Assembly: GCA_963665925.1 (NCBI GenBank) | Contig: OY762511.1 | Span: forward strand, 2,232,001 to 2,296,000 | DNA: 64,000 nucleotides | Direction: 5' to 3' | From: G963665925 sp963665925 | Lineage (GTDB): Bacteria > Bacillota > Clostridia > Peptostreptococcales > Acidaminobacteraceae | In this document: positions 31,166-39,302 of the stretch, piece after piece | How positions within the stretch are numbered: the first letter of the stretch is position 1 | Layout of the letters: each line of letters starts with the position of its first letter | Program-made: the position numbers and the translations under genes | Notes under the pieces: model-generated | Databases searched by the model: none | Told to the model about the DNA's origin: nothing | Seen by the model: the letters and a program-made list of their open reading frames with translations, nothing else

Positions 31166-31682
31166 TGACACTTATCAAGGTTTTTCTCACATTTGTAAAG
31201 ATCGGCGCCTTCAGCTTTGGTGGCGGCTATGCCGTTTTAGCCTTTATAGAAAGAGAAATCGTGGGACAGCACGGGTGGCTTAAACCGAGGAGTTCATCGA
31301 TTTGGTGGCGCTGTCTCAGATCACGCCAGGGCCCATAGCCATCAATTCGTCGACCTATGCGGGGTTCAAAGCGGCGGGAATGCTTGGTGCGGCAGCTGGA
31401 ACCATAGGCGTGTCATGTGTGTCATACATTCTTGTTGTAGCTACAGCCTCAAGACTTGAAAAAATGAAGGATGCGGCTTGGGTGCAGTGGGTCTTTTCCG
31501 GACTAAGACCTGCGGTAATCGGACTTATCGCTTCTGCGGCTTTCTCCATTGCCAATTCTGCAGTTTCTAACTTTAAAGGTGCATTTATTGGATTGGTTTC
31601 GTTTCTACTGATAATAAAAATGAAGTGGCATCCTATACTGGTCATTGCCATTTCTGGCGTGCTGGGCATATTGCTGTATTAA
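31162..31682 (+). pseudogene. Chromate transporter family protein, second half-size subunit, frameshifted
   Basis: From ATG 31162 the frame reads MMTLIKVFLTFVKIGAFSFG and on to EREIVGQHGWLKP, a normal CHR N terminus, then goes out of frame at about 31285-31289 and stops at 31337. The family sequence continues in another frame as EEFIDLVALSQITPGPIAINSSTYAGFKA to the stop at 31682. Adding one base between AAACC and GAGGAG restores a single reading frame of about 173 residues. So it is either a real one-base deletion or a sequencing error. A separate start at TTG 31302 would lack the first helix. Overlap with the first subunit is intact. Confidence 0.8.
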
Positions 31683-31731
31683 TGAGGGAACGTTGACTTC
31701 AATAGATTAGGCGGATATGGAGGCAAAATTT

Positions 31732-33402
31732 ATGAGAAAATATCTTATTCCAGTTCTTATTGCCATGATTGTCATTTTAGGGGGTACATCACTCTATTTT
31801 TATAAGTTGTACGCTGAGAGTAAATTGCTGCTGGTAGGAGACTACTATAAAGGCATGAGTCTGATTGGATCAGTGCCTATTGAAGATGAGATTTATAAGC
31901 TTGAGAACGGAAAATGGTGGATAAAGGCCGATGCCGCTATCCAGTATATAGATACAGGTCTGTATTACTCAGGCAGCGGCAAACGTGTCTACGTTCCCCT
32001 TGACTCGGCAGATATCCTGCTGGAGAGCCGGGCGCTGACCCAGTATTTGAATACCAATGTTGATGTTTTCAATATTCCGCTTCACACCATTGATGGAATT
32101 CGGTATTTGGATGTTGAAATGATGGAGTCCATTTATCCCATTAGACATTCCTATTATGAGAATACAGGTGTTCATGTCCTCTTGAAGGGGCAGGAAAGAC
32201 TTGAGCAGGGGATCGCCACGGACCGGCTTGTGGTTCATGATCGCGTGGACGGCATCCAGCTTGAGGTGGGTCAAGTGGTAAAAAATGAACTTCTTACAGT
32301 TCTTTCTGACAATGGCAAGGATGCGAAAGTCATAACGTCTGAGGGCGAGGTTGGATTTGTAAAAAGCGGAGAAATCACTTCGCGCCAGGCGGTCAAGATT
32401 ACAAATGCCCCTATTCGCGAGCGTGTTGAGCCGAAGACCTATGACCGCTTCAGGCTTGCATGGCATCAGATTCACGACTATAAGTTTTACACAGGAACCA
32501 TGAAATACGGTCCGGAAGACGGACTGGATATTATTTCGCCAACGTGGTTCAGTTTAAATGTAGATGGCATCATCCTCAATCTTGCGGACCAGTCGTATGT
32601 TAAAGCTGCCAAGGATAAAGGATTGGATGTATGGGCGCTTTTCAGCAACAGCTTCGACCCGGACTGGACACATGAAATGCTCTCCAGTTTAGAACTGCGC
32701 AAGAAGGTCATTGGACAGCTGGCCTTGTACGCGAGTCTCTATGACTTGGATGGCATCAATATAGACTTTGAAAATGTATACTTGGACGACAAGGCTCTCT
32801 TTACTGAGTTTGTTGCTGAGTTTGCCCAGGTACTGCATCAGCAGAACATGACTGTAAGTATCGATGTGACTGTACCCTGGGGAAGTGAGCGTTATTCCTT
32901 ATTTGCAGACAGAGAGGCGCTTTCAAAATCAGTGGATTACGTTATGCTCATGGCCTACGATGAACACTGGGCATCCATTCAGACACCTGGCTCTGTGGCT
33001 TCCCGCGACTGGGTGGAAAAAGGCATAGCTGAGAGTCTGAAACTCATTCCTAAAGACAAGCTGATTTTGGGGATTCCATTCTATTCTAGGGTATGGAGTC
33101 AGATAGGAAATGGCAAAGTATCCTCCAAGGCACTTGGCTTTGAAGGACAGGGAAACTGGCTGTCAAGTACAAGTGCTAAGGCTGTTTATGATTCGGATAC
33201 AGGTCAGAATTATGCTGAAGCCATGGTGGAGGGAAGCAGACAGAGAATTTGGCTTGAAGACGCCACGTCGCTGTCAATGCGACTCCAGTTGGCAGATAAA
33301 TATGACTTGCCAGGTATTGCAGGTTGGAGTTTGTTGTTTACAACTGAGGAAGTATGGTCTCAAATCCAGTCAGAGTATCCGCCCGGAGGTGGTGAGCAGT
33401 GA
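31732..33402 (+). CDS. Membrane-anchored glycoside hydrolase family 18 protein
   Basis: A 556-residue protein with an N-terminal signal anchor (about residues 6-25), a middle region with an SH3-like segment (about 180-220, GQVVKNELLTVL...GEVGFVKSGEI), and a C-terminal GH18 barrel (about 240-550). The catalytic motif LDGINIDFE, ending in Glu347, matches DGxxxDxE. Relatives include spore cortex hydrolases such as YaaH and SleL and their non-spore homologues. The likely substrate is N-acetylglucosamine-containing cell-wall glycan. ATG 31732 is preferred over 31717 for GGAGG 8 bases upstream. The methyltransferase gene overlaps its stop by 4 bases. Confidence 0.88.
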   Translation: MRKYLIPVLIAMIVILGGTSLYFYKLYAESKLLLVGDYYKGMSLIGSVPIEDEIYKLENGKWWIKADAAIQYIDTGLYYSGSGKRVYVPLDSADILLESRALTQYLNTNVDVFNIPLHTIDGIRYLDVEMMESIYPIRHSYYENTGVHVLLKGQERLEQGIATDRLVVHDRVDGIQLEVGQVVKNELLTVLSDNGKDAKVITSEGEVGFVKSGEITSRQAVKITNAPIRERVEPKTYDRFRLAWHQIHDYKFYTGTMKYGPEDGLDIISPTWFSLNVDGIILNLADQSYVKAAKDKGLDVWALFSNSFDPDWTHEMLSSLELRKKVIGQLALYASLYDLDGINIDFENVYLDDKALFTEFVAEFAQVLHQQNMTVSIDVTVPWGSERYSLFADREALSKSVDYVMLMAYDEHWASIQTPGSVASRDWVEKGIAESLKLIPKDKLILGIPFYSRVWSQIGNGKVSSKALGFEGQGNWLSSTSAKAVYDSDTGQNYAEAMVEGSRQRIWLEDATSLSMRLQLADKYDLPGIAGWSLLFTTEEVWSQIQSEYPPGGGEQ

Positions 33403-34124
33403 CTTTCTACAAAGAGCTTAGCCGATACTACGATATTATTTTCAAAACAGGGAAAAGTCAGATGGCCCTGATTCAGTCGCTCCTGATATCAGGTAGTCGG
33501 ATTCTGGACATTGGCAGCGGGACGGGAACCTATTCAATTCCCCTTGCACGCCTGGGATACCGTATGGTTGCCCTTGACAATGACCAAGACATGATAGAAA
33601 GACTTCGAGAAAAAGCCAAGGCACACAATTTGGACATTGAGAGCTTTGCGCGGGACATGATGGGACTCGACGATCTGATTGAAGACAAGTATGATGGAAT
33701 TCTGTGCATTGGAAACACCCTACCGCATTTGAGCAGTATTTCTGAGGTGCAGGCATTTCTTAAAGTTGTATTTAACAAGCTGGATACTGACGGGATTCTT
33801 ATTCTGCAAACCGTGAATTATGACCGAATTTATAAGGAAAACATTACATCGCTTCCTTTGATTGACCGACCGGAAAACGGCATTCGATTTGAGCGAAGCT
33901 ATAGGCTGCTGGACGAAGCAAGCCTTGAGTTCGAAGGGACCCTCAGTATGCCCGATGGAAGAGTCAAGAAGGCGACAACAAGGCTGCTGGGGCTCAAGCT
34001 TGATATGCTGGAAACGGCACTTGCCAAAGCGGGCTTCACAAAATTGCGTGTTTATGGAAATTTTGATGAGGATGAGTGGGATGAAGAGAGTCCTGCGACA
34101 GTTATCCTTGCCTATCGGAATTGA
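33399..34124 (+). CDS. Class I SAM-dependent methyltransferase
   Basis: A 241-residue Rossmann-type methyltransferase. Motif I ILDIGSGTGTYSIPLA lies at about 35-50, the acidic end of strand 2 is VALDNDQDMIERL, and strand 4 is GILCIGNTLPHLS. The family includes many small-molecule methyltransferases and the substrate is not recognisable. Start GTG 33399 overlaps the GH18 stop (GTGA), with GGAGGTGG about 8 bases before it, so it is translationally coupled to the GH18 protein. A strong hairpin terminator follows. Confidence 0.85.
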   Translation: MTFYKELSRYYDIIFKTGKSQMALIQSLLISGSRILDIGSGTGTYSIPLARLGYRMVALDNDQDMIERLREKAKAHNLDIESFARDMMGLDDLIEDKYDGILCIGNTLPHLSSISEVQAFLKVVFNKLDTDGILILQTVNYDRIYKENITSLPLIDRPENGIRFERSYRLLDEASLEFEGTLSMPDGRVKKATTRLLGLKLDMLETALAKAGFTKLRVYGNFDEDEWDEESPATVILAYRN

Positions 34125-34152
34125 TACGAAGCGTAGATTCTTTTGAATTGAG

Positions 34153-34190
34153 AAGAGCAGTTGAATTTAAGTCCAACTGCTCTTTTAATG
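34153..34190. terminator. Terminator between convergent methyltransferase and BKACE genes
   Basis: AAGAGCAGTTG (34153-34163) / CAACTGCTCTT (34174-34184), then TTTAATG on the plus strand; T-poor on the minus strand. Confidence 0.8.
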
Positions 34191-34211
34191 TTTGTATTAC
34201 TCTGACACCCA

Positions 34212-35027
34212 TTAGAGAGACAGGATCTCGCGAGCCTCATCCGGTGTGGCAATGTCACGTCCGGTAGCATGGGCTATTTGGGCAATTCTTTCAACGAGCG
34301 CTTCATTGCTAGCAGGTATGTTGCCATCCATGAAGACCACATCCTCAATGCCGGTACGGACATGTCCGCCCATGGCTATGGCCATGGTTGCCATCTGGAC
34401 ATGGGAACGTCCAATGCCGGAAACAGTCCACGTGCTGTCGGCTGGAAGGCTGTCAACCAGAAACATGAGGTTTCTAGGTGTTCCAGGAAGCGAACCGGGC
34501 ACATTCATAACAAGATTGAAGTGCAGTGGTCCCTTCAATATGCCTTTCTTGTGCATGTAAATGGCGTTGTGCAGCATAGAACCGTCAAAGACTTCGATTT
34601 CAGGCTTTATATTGTTGCTTCGCATTTTTTCTGCAAGGGCTTGAATCAGTTCTGGGCTATTGGCATTAACGCTGGTTGGAAAATTGGATGAACCGGTTGA
34701 AAGGCTTGCCATTTCAACATTAAGATCAAGCATTTGACCTCGCCAGTCTGCTGAACTGGCTTTACCGCCACGCGCGCCGGTTGAAACCTGTCTTATGACA
34801 TCAGCATTCATCGCGTCCAACTGATCGAGAACTTCCTTGAACAGTGCACGATCGCTGGTCGGCTGAAACATCGCGTCTCGAACGTGGATATGTGCGACAG
34901 AAGCGCCTAGCTTGCTGCAGCTCATTATGCTCTGTGCGATTTCCTCTGATGTAAGGGGGACATGGGGCGTCATTTCCTTTGTGGGCACATTTCCCGTTGG
35001 GGCCACCGTGATGATGAGTTTGTTCAT
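34212..35027 (-). CDS. Beta-keto acid cleavage enzyme (BKACE, 3-keto-5-aminohexanoate cleavage family)
   Basis: A 271-residue TIM-barrel enzyme that uses acetyl-CoA to split a beta-keto acid into acetoacetate and an acyl-CoA. Family features are TVAPTGNVPTKEMTPHVP at the N terminus (residues 7-24), the zinc-ligand region AHIHVRD (about 46-52) and the late loop GGHVRTGIEDVVF with its second zinc region. ATG 35027 is chosen for AAGGAG 7 bases upstream. The upstream class III aminotransferase frame runs on into this gene (see its entry). The natural substrate differs between family members (lysine, carnitine, beta-alanine-type compounds). Lysine fermentation partner genes (kamA, kdd, kal) are not in the window. 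Confidence 0.9.
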   Translation of the reverse strand: MNKLIITVAPTGNVPTKEMTPHVPLTSEEIAQSIMSCSKLGASVAHIHVRDAMFQPTSDRALFKEVLDQLDAMNADVIRQVSTGARGGKASSADWRGQMLDLNVEMASLSTGSSNFPTSVNANSPELIQALAEKMRSNNIKPEIEVFDGSMLHNAIYMHKKGILKGPLHFNLVMNVPGSLPGTPRNLMFLVDSLPADSTWTVSGIGRSHVQMATMAIAMGGHVRTGIEDVVFMDGNIPASNEALVERIAQIAHATGRDIATPDEAREILSL

Positions 35028-36402
35028 GGACAATTCTCCTTTCGCTTTCAAGCGTATTCAGTACCTTGTCTATACCTGCCGTGAGTTTTTCTACTAGAAG
35101 ATCGACTTCGTGTCGTGTAATATTAATTGGAGGCGCGAGCAGTATATGGTCGCCTTTATAGCCAATGAAGCAGCCCCCACCAGGATAAATGACCAGACCT
35201 TCTTCAAGGCAGGCCTCAGTAATCAGTCCCTGAAGGCGCTCGTCGTGTTCAAATGGCTGTCTTGTCTTTTGATTGGAGACGAATTCGATGCCGATCATGA
35301 GGCCAATCCCTCTGATTTCACCGACAATTGGGCGTGTGTAGAGCCCCTGGAGTTTTTGCATGAGATACTTGCCTTGCTCTTCAGCGTTTTTCACCCAGTT
35401 TTCTCTTTCGATGATGGTCATGACCTTATCGGCGATTGCACATGAGAGTGGATTTCCAGCATAGGTATGCCCGTGTACAAAGTGGCCGCTGCCCGTAATC
35501 ATGATGGTATTGAAGATCTCATCGTTGACGAGTGCGGCACCAATCGGCGTATAGCCGGAGCTCATGCCTTTTGCAACGGTCATGATATCTGGAATGACGC
35601 CGAAATGCTCAATGGCAAAGTTTTTTCCGGTACGACCGAATCCGGACATGACCTCATCCACAATAAGGAGGATGTCGTATTTAGTACAGATTTCACGTAC
35701 CATTTTAAAATATATTGGGTGTGGATGGACGCCGGGAGCTGCAGAACCGACAATAGGCTCTGTGATAAACGCAGCGACATTTTCCGGTCCCTGACGCAGG
35801 ATTTCCTCTTCTAATGCTTCAGCAGCATAGACACTTGTATCGTGGAGCGTAACTGAGTGCCATGGGTTTCTATAGTGATAGAACTGTGGAATTTTGGGAA
35901 AGTTAAGCAAAATCGGATCATACATTTTGCGGCGCCCAGTAATGCCTGTCATAGACAGTGCGCCAAGTGTATTCCCGTGGAAAGAGTTCCATTTGGAAAT
36001 GATTTTCCATTTCGAGCTGCCCTTGCCATCGCGTTCAACATAGTATTGACGCGCCATTTTGATGGCTGTTTCCGTGGCTTCTGATCCGCCAGAAACAAAA
36101 TATACATGATCAAGCCCTTCAGGTGCCCAATTGGCGACGCGTTCAGCGCAGCGTTCGATAGGGTCAGCCGTCCAGCGGGAGAGGTGTGTGAATGCAATGG
36201 TCTTGATTTGTTCAGCAGCAAAATCTGCAACCTCCTCGTTGCCGTGACCAATATTTGCGACTGCGGACCCGGAACATCCGTCCATATAGGATTTTCCGTT
36301 TTCATCATACAGATAGATCCCCTTGCCATGTGAAATTTTAGGATAATACCATTTCTGATTTCTGTAAAATACATGGTTTTGAGGTGCGGTTTTGCCTTTC
36401 AT
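34801..36402 (-). CDS. Class III (omega-amino-acid) aminotransferase with out-of-frame C-terminal extension
   Basis: A PLP enzyme moving an amino group from an omega- or beta-amino acid to a keto acid. Core features are SGSEATETAIKMAR-type cofactor loop (near residue 105), WNSFHGNT, the DEVMSGFGRTGK metal/PLP region and the Schiff-base Lys in TVAKGMSSGYTPIGA (near 281). About 452 residues match the usual length. The frame then continues 81 residues through the first third of the BKACE gene, giving a His/Gly/Cys/Arg-rich tail typical of wrong-frame translation. A single-base indel near 35030-35045 would instead end it at TGA 35024-35026, overlapping the BKACE ATG. AAGGAGG precedes ATG 36402. 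Confidence 0.85.
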   Translation of the reverse strand: MKGKTAPQNHVFYRNQKWYYPKISHGKGIYLYDENGKSYMDGCSGSAVANIGHGNEEVADFAAEQIKTIAFTHLSRWTADPIERCAERVANWAPEGLDHVYFVSGGSEATETAIKMARQYYVERDGKGSSKWKIISKWNSFHGNTLGALSMTGITGRRKMYDPILLNFPKIPQFYHYRNPWHSVTLHDTSVYAAEALEEEILRQGPENVAAFITEPIVGSAAPGVHPHPIYFKMVREICTKYDILLIVDEVMSGFGRTGKNFAIEHFGVIPDIMTVAKGMSSGYTPIGAALVNDEIFNTIMITGSGHFVHGHTYAGNPLSCAIADKVMTIIERENWVKNAEEQGKYLMQKLQGLYTRPIVGEIRGIGLMIGIEFVSNQKTRQPFEHDERLQGLITEACLEEGLVIYPGGGCFIGYKGDHILLAPPINITRHEVDLLVEKLTAGIDKVLNTLESERRIVHEQTHHHGGPNGKCAHKGNDAPCPPYIRGNRTEHNELQQARRFCRTYPRSRRDVSADQRSCTVQGSSRSVGRDEC

Positions 36403-36458
36403 CGTTCTCCTCCTTGATGCTTTACATTTGGATAGTTCTGTTTGGGCATGAATATAAA

Positions 36459-36503
36459 AAAATCCAGTACAAAATAAGCTTGCGCTTATTAGTACTGGAT
36501 TTT
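36459..36503 (-). terminator. Terminator of the DUF3870 gene
   Basis: Arms 36459-36470 and 36492-36503 pair perfectly (AAAATCCAGTAC/GTACTGGATTTT), and inner AATAAGC/GCTTATT pairs too. The A run before the left arm reads as a T tract on the minus strand. Confidence 0.85.
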
Positions 36504-36563
36504 ATTTGCTAGGTCAAGATGGGTTACATCATTTCCGCAAACAAAGCAGTTGTATGCATGCTG

Positions 36564-36917
36564 CTAGGCCTTATTCATTTTTTCGCTTCTCCACTGCTGG
36601 TAACGCTCTGCAGTTTGCTTGACAGCAACACAGATGGCTTTTTGGGAATGACCGTGGTAGCGGAAGCTGACAGCATCGATTAAATCCTGAATGGGGTCAT
36701 CATGAAGGTTGAACCCAACTATGATATCCTTCAAGAACATCTTTGCTTCTTCCGTTAAGAGCGTACAGGACATATCTGTCACTGAACCGGACTTATAATT
36801 GATTACAAGTCCAACGCCCACCGTCTCCATAAGCTGGCCCGCGGCCATGTTACTCGGTAGTTTAGCGTATGAAATGAAGTAAACCGTTTCACTGTCATAG
36901 TGTTTCATTTGTTCCAC
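36564..36917 (-). CDS. DUF3870-family protein
   Basis: A 117-residue soluble protein. It shows the family pattern YFISYAKLPSNMAAGQ (13-28), a central strand-helix pair with VGVGLVIN and the C-terminal RYHGHSQKAICVAVK (92-106). DUF3870 genes often sit beside amino-acid or carnitine-type degradation genes in Clostridia and relatives, possibly as a ring-forming ligand sensor; the function is not known to me. It lies upstream of the aminotransferase on the same strand, but a strong terminator separates them. It is probably its own unit or reads through in part. Confidence 0.78.
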   Translation of the reverse strand: MEQMKHYDSETVYFISYAKLPSNMAAGQLMETVGVGLVINYKSGSVTDMSCTLLTEEAKMFLKDIIVGFNLHDDPIQDLIDAVSFRYHGHSQKAICVAVKQTAERYQQWRSEKMNKA

Positions 36918-37006
36918 ACTCCATTTCTACCACCGATTATACACGAAAGATTCAGTTTTTCAATAATATTTTTAAAATTTATGTTAAAATTTTAGAGAGA
37001 TTTGAT

Positions 37007-38365
37007 GTGTGGAAGAAAACGTTTTTCTACACTGGACTGGTTGAGGAAATGGAAGGTTCTATGGGAATTGGCTTAATGAAGAGGGATAGAAGTGTTGAGA
37101 TTCTATTTATTGCCTCTGCAACTGCCTTAATGGGGCAGGTATATATCCATCCATTCAACTCATCATTCAGGATATCGCTGGGGATTGTAGCGATGACGCT
37201 CCTGATGCTTAAGTTTGAGAAGGTTTCCATCAACTTGACGGGGATTGCGTCTGGATTTGCCATATTTGGATTTCGTGTCTTTCTGGACTATCTAGGGAGT
37301 GCGGGGGATGTCTTTACCATTATGAACAGGCATCTTCCAGCAGCGATTTTTTATGTCATCGTTGCAGTCATGTATTCCCAGTTTAAAATCAGGAGTTATC
37401 GTGATTTTCCCGTTCAGCTTGTATTCATGGTCGGGATTTCAGATATCATGGCAAATCTCATGGAGGTTGTCATAAGGCAGGAGTTCGATGCCACCTCTGC
37501 AGATGTGGTTTTGCTGGGTCTTTTTTTGGCGGGTCTTATACGCGCCATTCTCATATTGATTCTATATTCTGGTCTGCGCTTCTACAGCGTTCTACTGCTC
37601 AGGGAAGAACAAAATGAGAAGTATAAGGAACTGCTACTTATGAGTGCGAAAATGAAGGCTGAAATTTTCTTTCTCAACAAGTCGATGGGAGATATTGAAT
37701 CGGCAATGAACAGAAGCTATTCCATATACTCTGAACTGAAAAACGATGTTGTGGTGATTGAAGGTGAAGAAATCACACGTCTTCGCAACAGACTGCTTAA
37801 TCTTTCAAAAGACATACACGAAATCAAGAAAGATTCGCAGCGCGTCATATCAGGCATGGAGCGCCTGCTGCCTGATTATAGAAATAAGGAGAGCATGCTG
37901 CTGGGAGAAATTCTTGAAATCATTCAGGAGAATACCCGGCGTTATCTGCAGTCCTTGAACAAGGACATTGAAATTATTCTGGATATTGGAAACGACAGCA
38001 TTATCAGTGACTATCACTCCCTGATAAGCATTCTGAACAACCTGATCAACAATGCTATAGAATCTATTGATAAAACGGGCTATATCCATATAGGACAGCG
38101 TATGGAAGGTCCCAGCATTGTCTTTGAAGTAACGGACAACGGAAGCGGCATCAAGCCAAAGGACCTTCAGGCGATCTTTACGCCGGGTTTCTCCACGAAG
38201 TTCGACAAGAGCACCGGACGCATGTCCACGGGCATCGGACTGACGCATGTCAAAGAACTGGTAGAAAGCTATTATGATGGACAGATTTACGTAGAATCTG
38301 ATTTGGGCAAGGGCACAATCTTTAAAGTGTATTTGCCTAAGAAACGACTTGAAAACATGCTTTAA
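37007..38365 (+). CDS. Sensor histidine kinase, GlnK (YcbA)-like, with multi-helix membrane sensor
   Basis: A 452-residue kinase. About six hydrophobic segments span residues 20-195, with no large extracellular domain. They are followed by a coiled-coil linker (about 200-260), a dimerisation region and a GHKL ATPase domain: N box SILNNLINNAIESI, G1 box TDNGSGI, G2 box MSTGIGLTHVK. The paired response regulator carries a YcbB domain, and a dicarboxylate/amino-acid symporter follows, as in the Bacillus glutamine-sensing GlnK-GlnL system. The start at GTG 37007 has a weak site (AGAGAG); ATG 37064 is an alternative. It is likely to sense an amino or organic acid. Confidence 0.85.
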   Translation: MWKKTFFYTGLVEEMEGSMGIGLMKRDRSVEILFIASATALMGQVYIHPFNSSFRISLGIVAMTLLMLKFEKVSINLTGIASGFAIFGFRVFLDYLGSAGDVFTIMNRHLPAAIFYVIVAVMYSQFKIRSYRDFPVQLVFMVGISDIMANLMEVVIRQEFDATSADVVLLGLFLAGLIRAILILILYSGLRFYSVLLLREEQNEKYKELLLMSAKMKAEIFFLNKSMGDIESAMNRSYSIYSELKNDVVVIEGEEITRLRNRLLNLSKDIHEIKKDSQRVISGMERLLPDYRNKESMLLGEILEIIQENTRRYLQSLNKDIEIILDIGNDSIISDYHSLISILNNLINNAIESIDKTGYIHIGQRMEGPSIVFEVTDNGSGIKPKDLQAIFTPGFSTKFDKSTGRMSTGIGLTHVKELVESYYDGQIYVESDLGKGTIFKVYLPKKRLENML

Positions 38366-38381
38366 TTTGGGAGGCGTTCGC

Positions 38382-39290
38382 GTGAAACCTAGAATATATT
38401 TGGTTGATGATGATATGGGAATACGGACAATACTTTCCAATATCATTGAAGATTATGACCTGGGCATACTTATTGGAGAATCAGCTGACGGCGAGCAGGC
38501 ACTGGGAGATATTGTGCGCCTGAAGCCGGATATTGTCTATGTGGACCTGCTTTTGCCCAGTATAGATGGGATAGAAATCATCAGACGTATTACAGACACG
38601 GATAAGGATACCCAGTTCATAATGATATCAGAGGTGACTTCACAGGATATGATCAGTGAGGCTTATAAGTCAGGCATTGAGTTCTATATCAACAAACCCA
38701 TTAATGTTGTAGAAGTGGTCAGCATTACCAATAAGGCCATTGAGAATCAGAGAATAAGACGTACCTTGAGTCAGATTAACCAAACCTTAAACGCGACAGC
38801 CGGTCTTACACAGAGTCAGGGACAAAAGGTTTCATATAAGCATAAGGAGACGCCGAGAGAGCTTGCGCATCAGATTTTTGTTGATCTTGGCATCAGCAGC
38901 GAGGCCGGGGCATCCGACCTGTTAAACATGATTGATATGATTCTCGAAGAGCAGGCAGTCAAAGGACTTAGACAGGTTTCCATCAACATGTCGCGCCTTT
39001 ATGAAAAACTCAGTCAGTATTATAAGCGCGAAGGGGTCAAAAAATCAGTCTCCATGAAAGCAATAGAGCAGCGTGTCAGACGATCCATACATAGCGGGCT
39101 CCAAAATATTGCGACCCTGGGTCTTGAGGATTTCAGCAACCTTAAGTTTGAGAAGTATTCGAATATGCTGTATGACTTCAAAGACGTCAAGGCGGAAATG
39201 GATTTTATCAGAAGGAAATCGGAGTACCACGGCAAGGTAAGTGCTAAAGGCTTCCTCGAAGGGATGCTGAGCATAATAGAAAAGCATTAA
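38382..39290 (+). CDS. Response regulator with YcbB-type output domain (GlnL-like)
   Basis: A 302-residue protein. The receiver domain (1-120) has the acidic pair Asp10-Asp11, phospho-acceptor Asp58 in VYVDLLLPS and Lys in FYINKPINVVE. The C-terminal 180 residues match the YcbB/GlnL output type (ELAHQIFVDLGI, LRQVSINMSRLYEKLS, AIEQRVRRSIH). Start GTG 38382 has GGGAGG 7 bases upstream. It follows the kinase by 16 bases and precedes the symporter by 12, so one operon. By analogy with Bacillus GlnL it should activate a transporter operon when its ligand is present. Autoregulation of 37007-40529 is inference. Confidence 0.87.
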   Translation: MKPRIYLVDDDMGIRTILSNIIEDYDLGILIGESADGEQALGDIVRLKPDIVYVDLLLPSIDGIEIIRRITDTDKDTQFIMISEVTSQDMISEAYKSGIEFYINKPINVVEVVSITNKAIENQRIRRTLSQINQTLNATAGLTQSQGQKVSYKHKETPRELAHQIFVDLGISSEAGASDLLNMIDMILEEQAVKGLRQVSINMSRLYEKLSQYYKREGVKKSVSMKAIEQRVRRSIHSGLQNIATLGLEDFSNLKFEKYSNMLYDFKDVKAEMDFIRRKSEYHGKVSAKGFLEGMLSIIEKH

Positions 39291-39302
39291 GGATGTTTAT
39301 CA

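Noticed and set aside
31302..31682. Independent short chromate-transporter gene starting at TTG 31302
   Set aside because: It lacks the conserved first helix and GGG motif, which are present just upstream in another frame; a frameshift explains both parts better.
34246..34691. Plus-strand frames opposite the BKACE gene
   Set aside because: Antisense shadows of a well-conserved enzyme, without ribosome sites.
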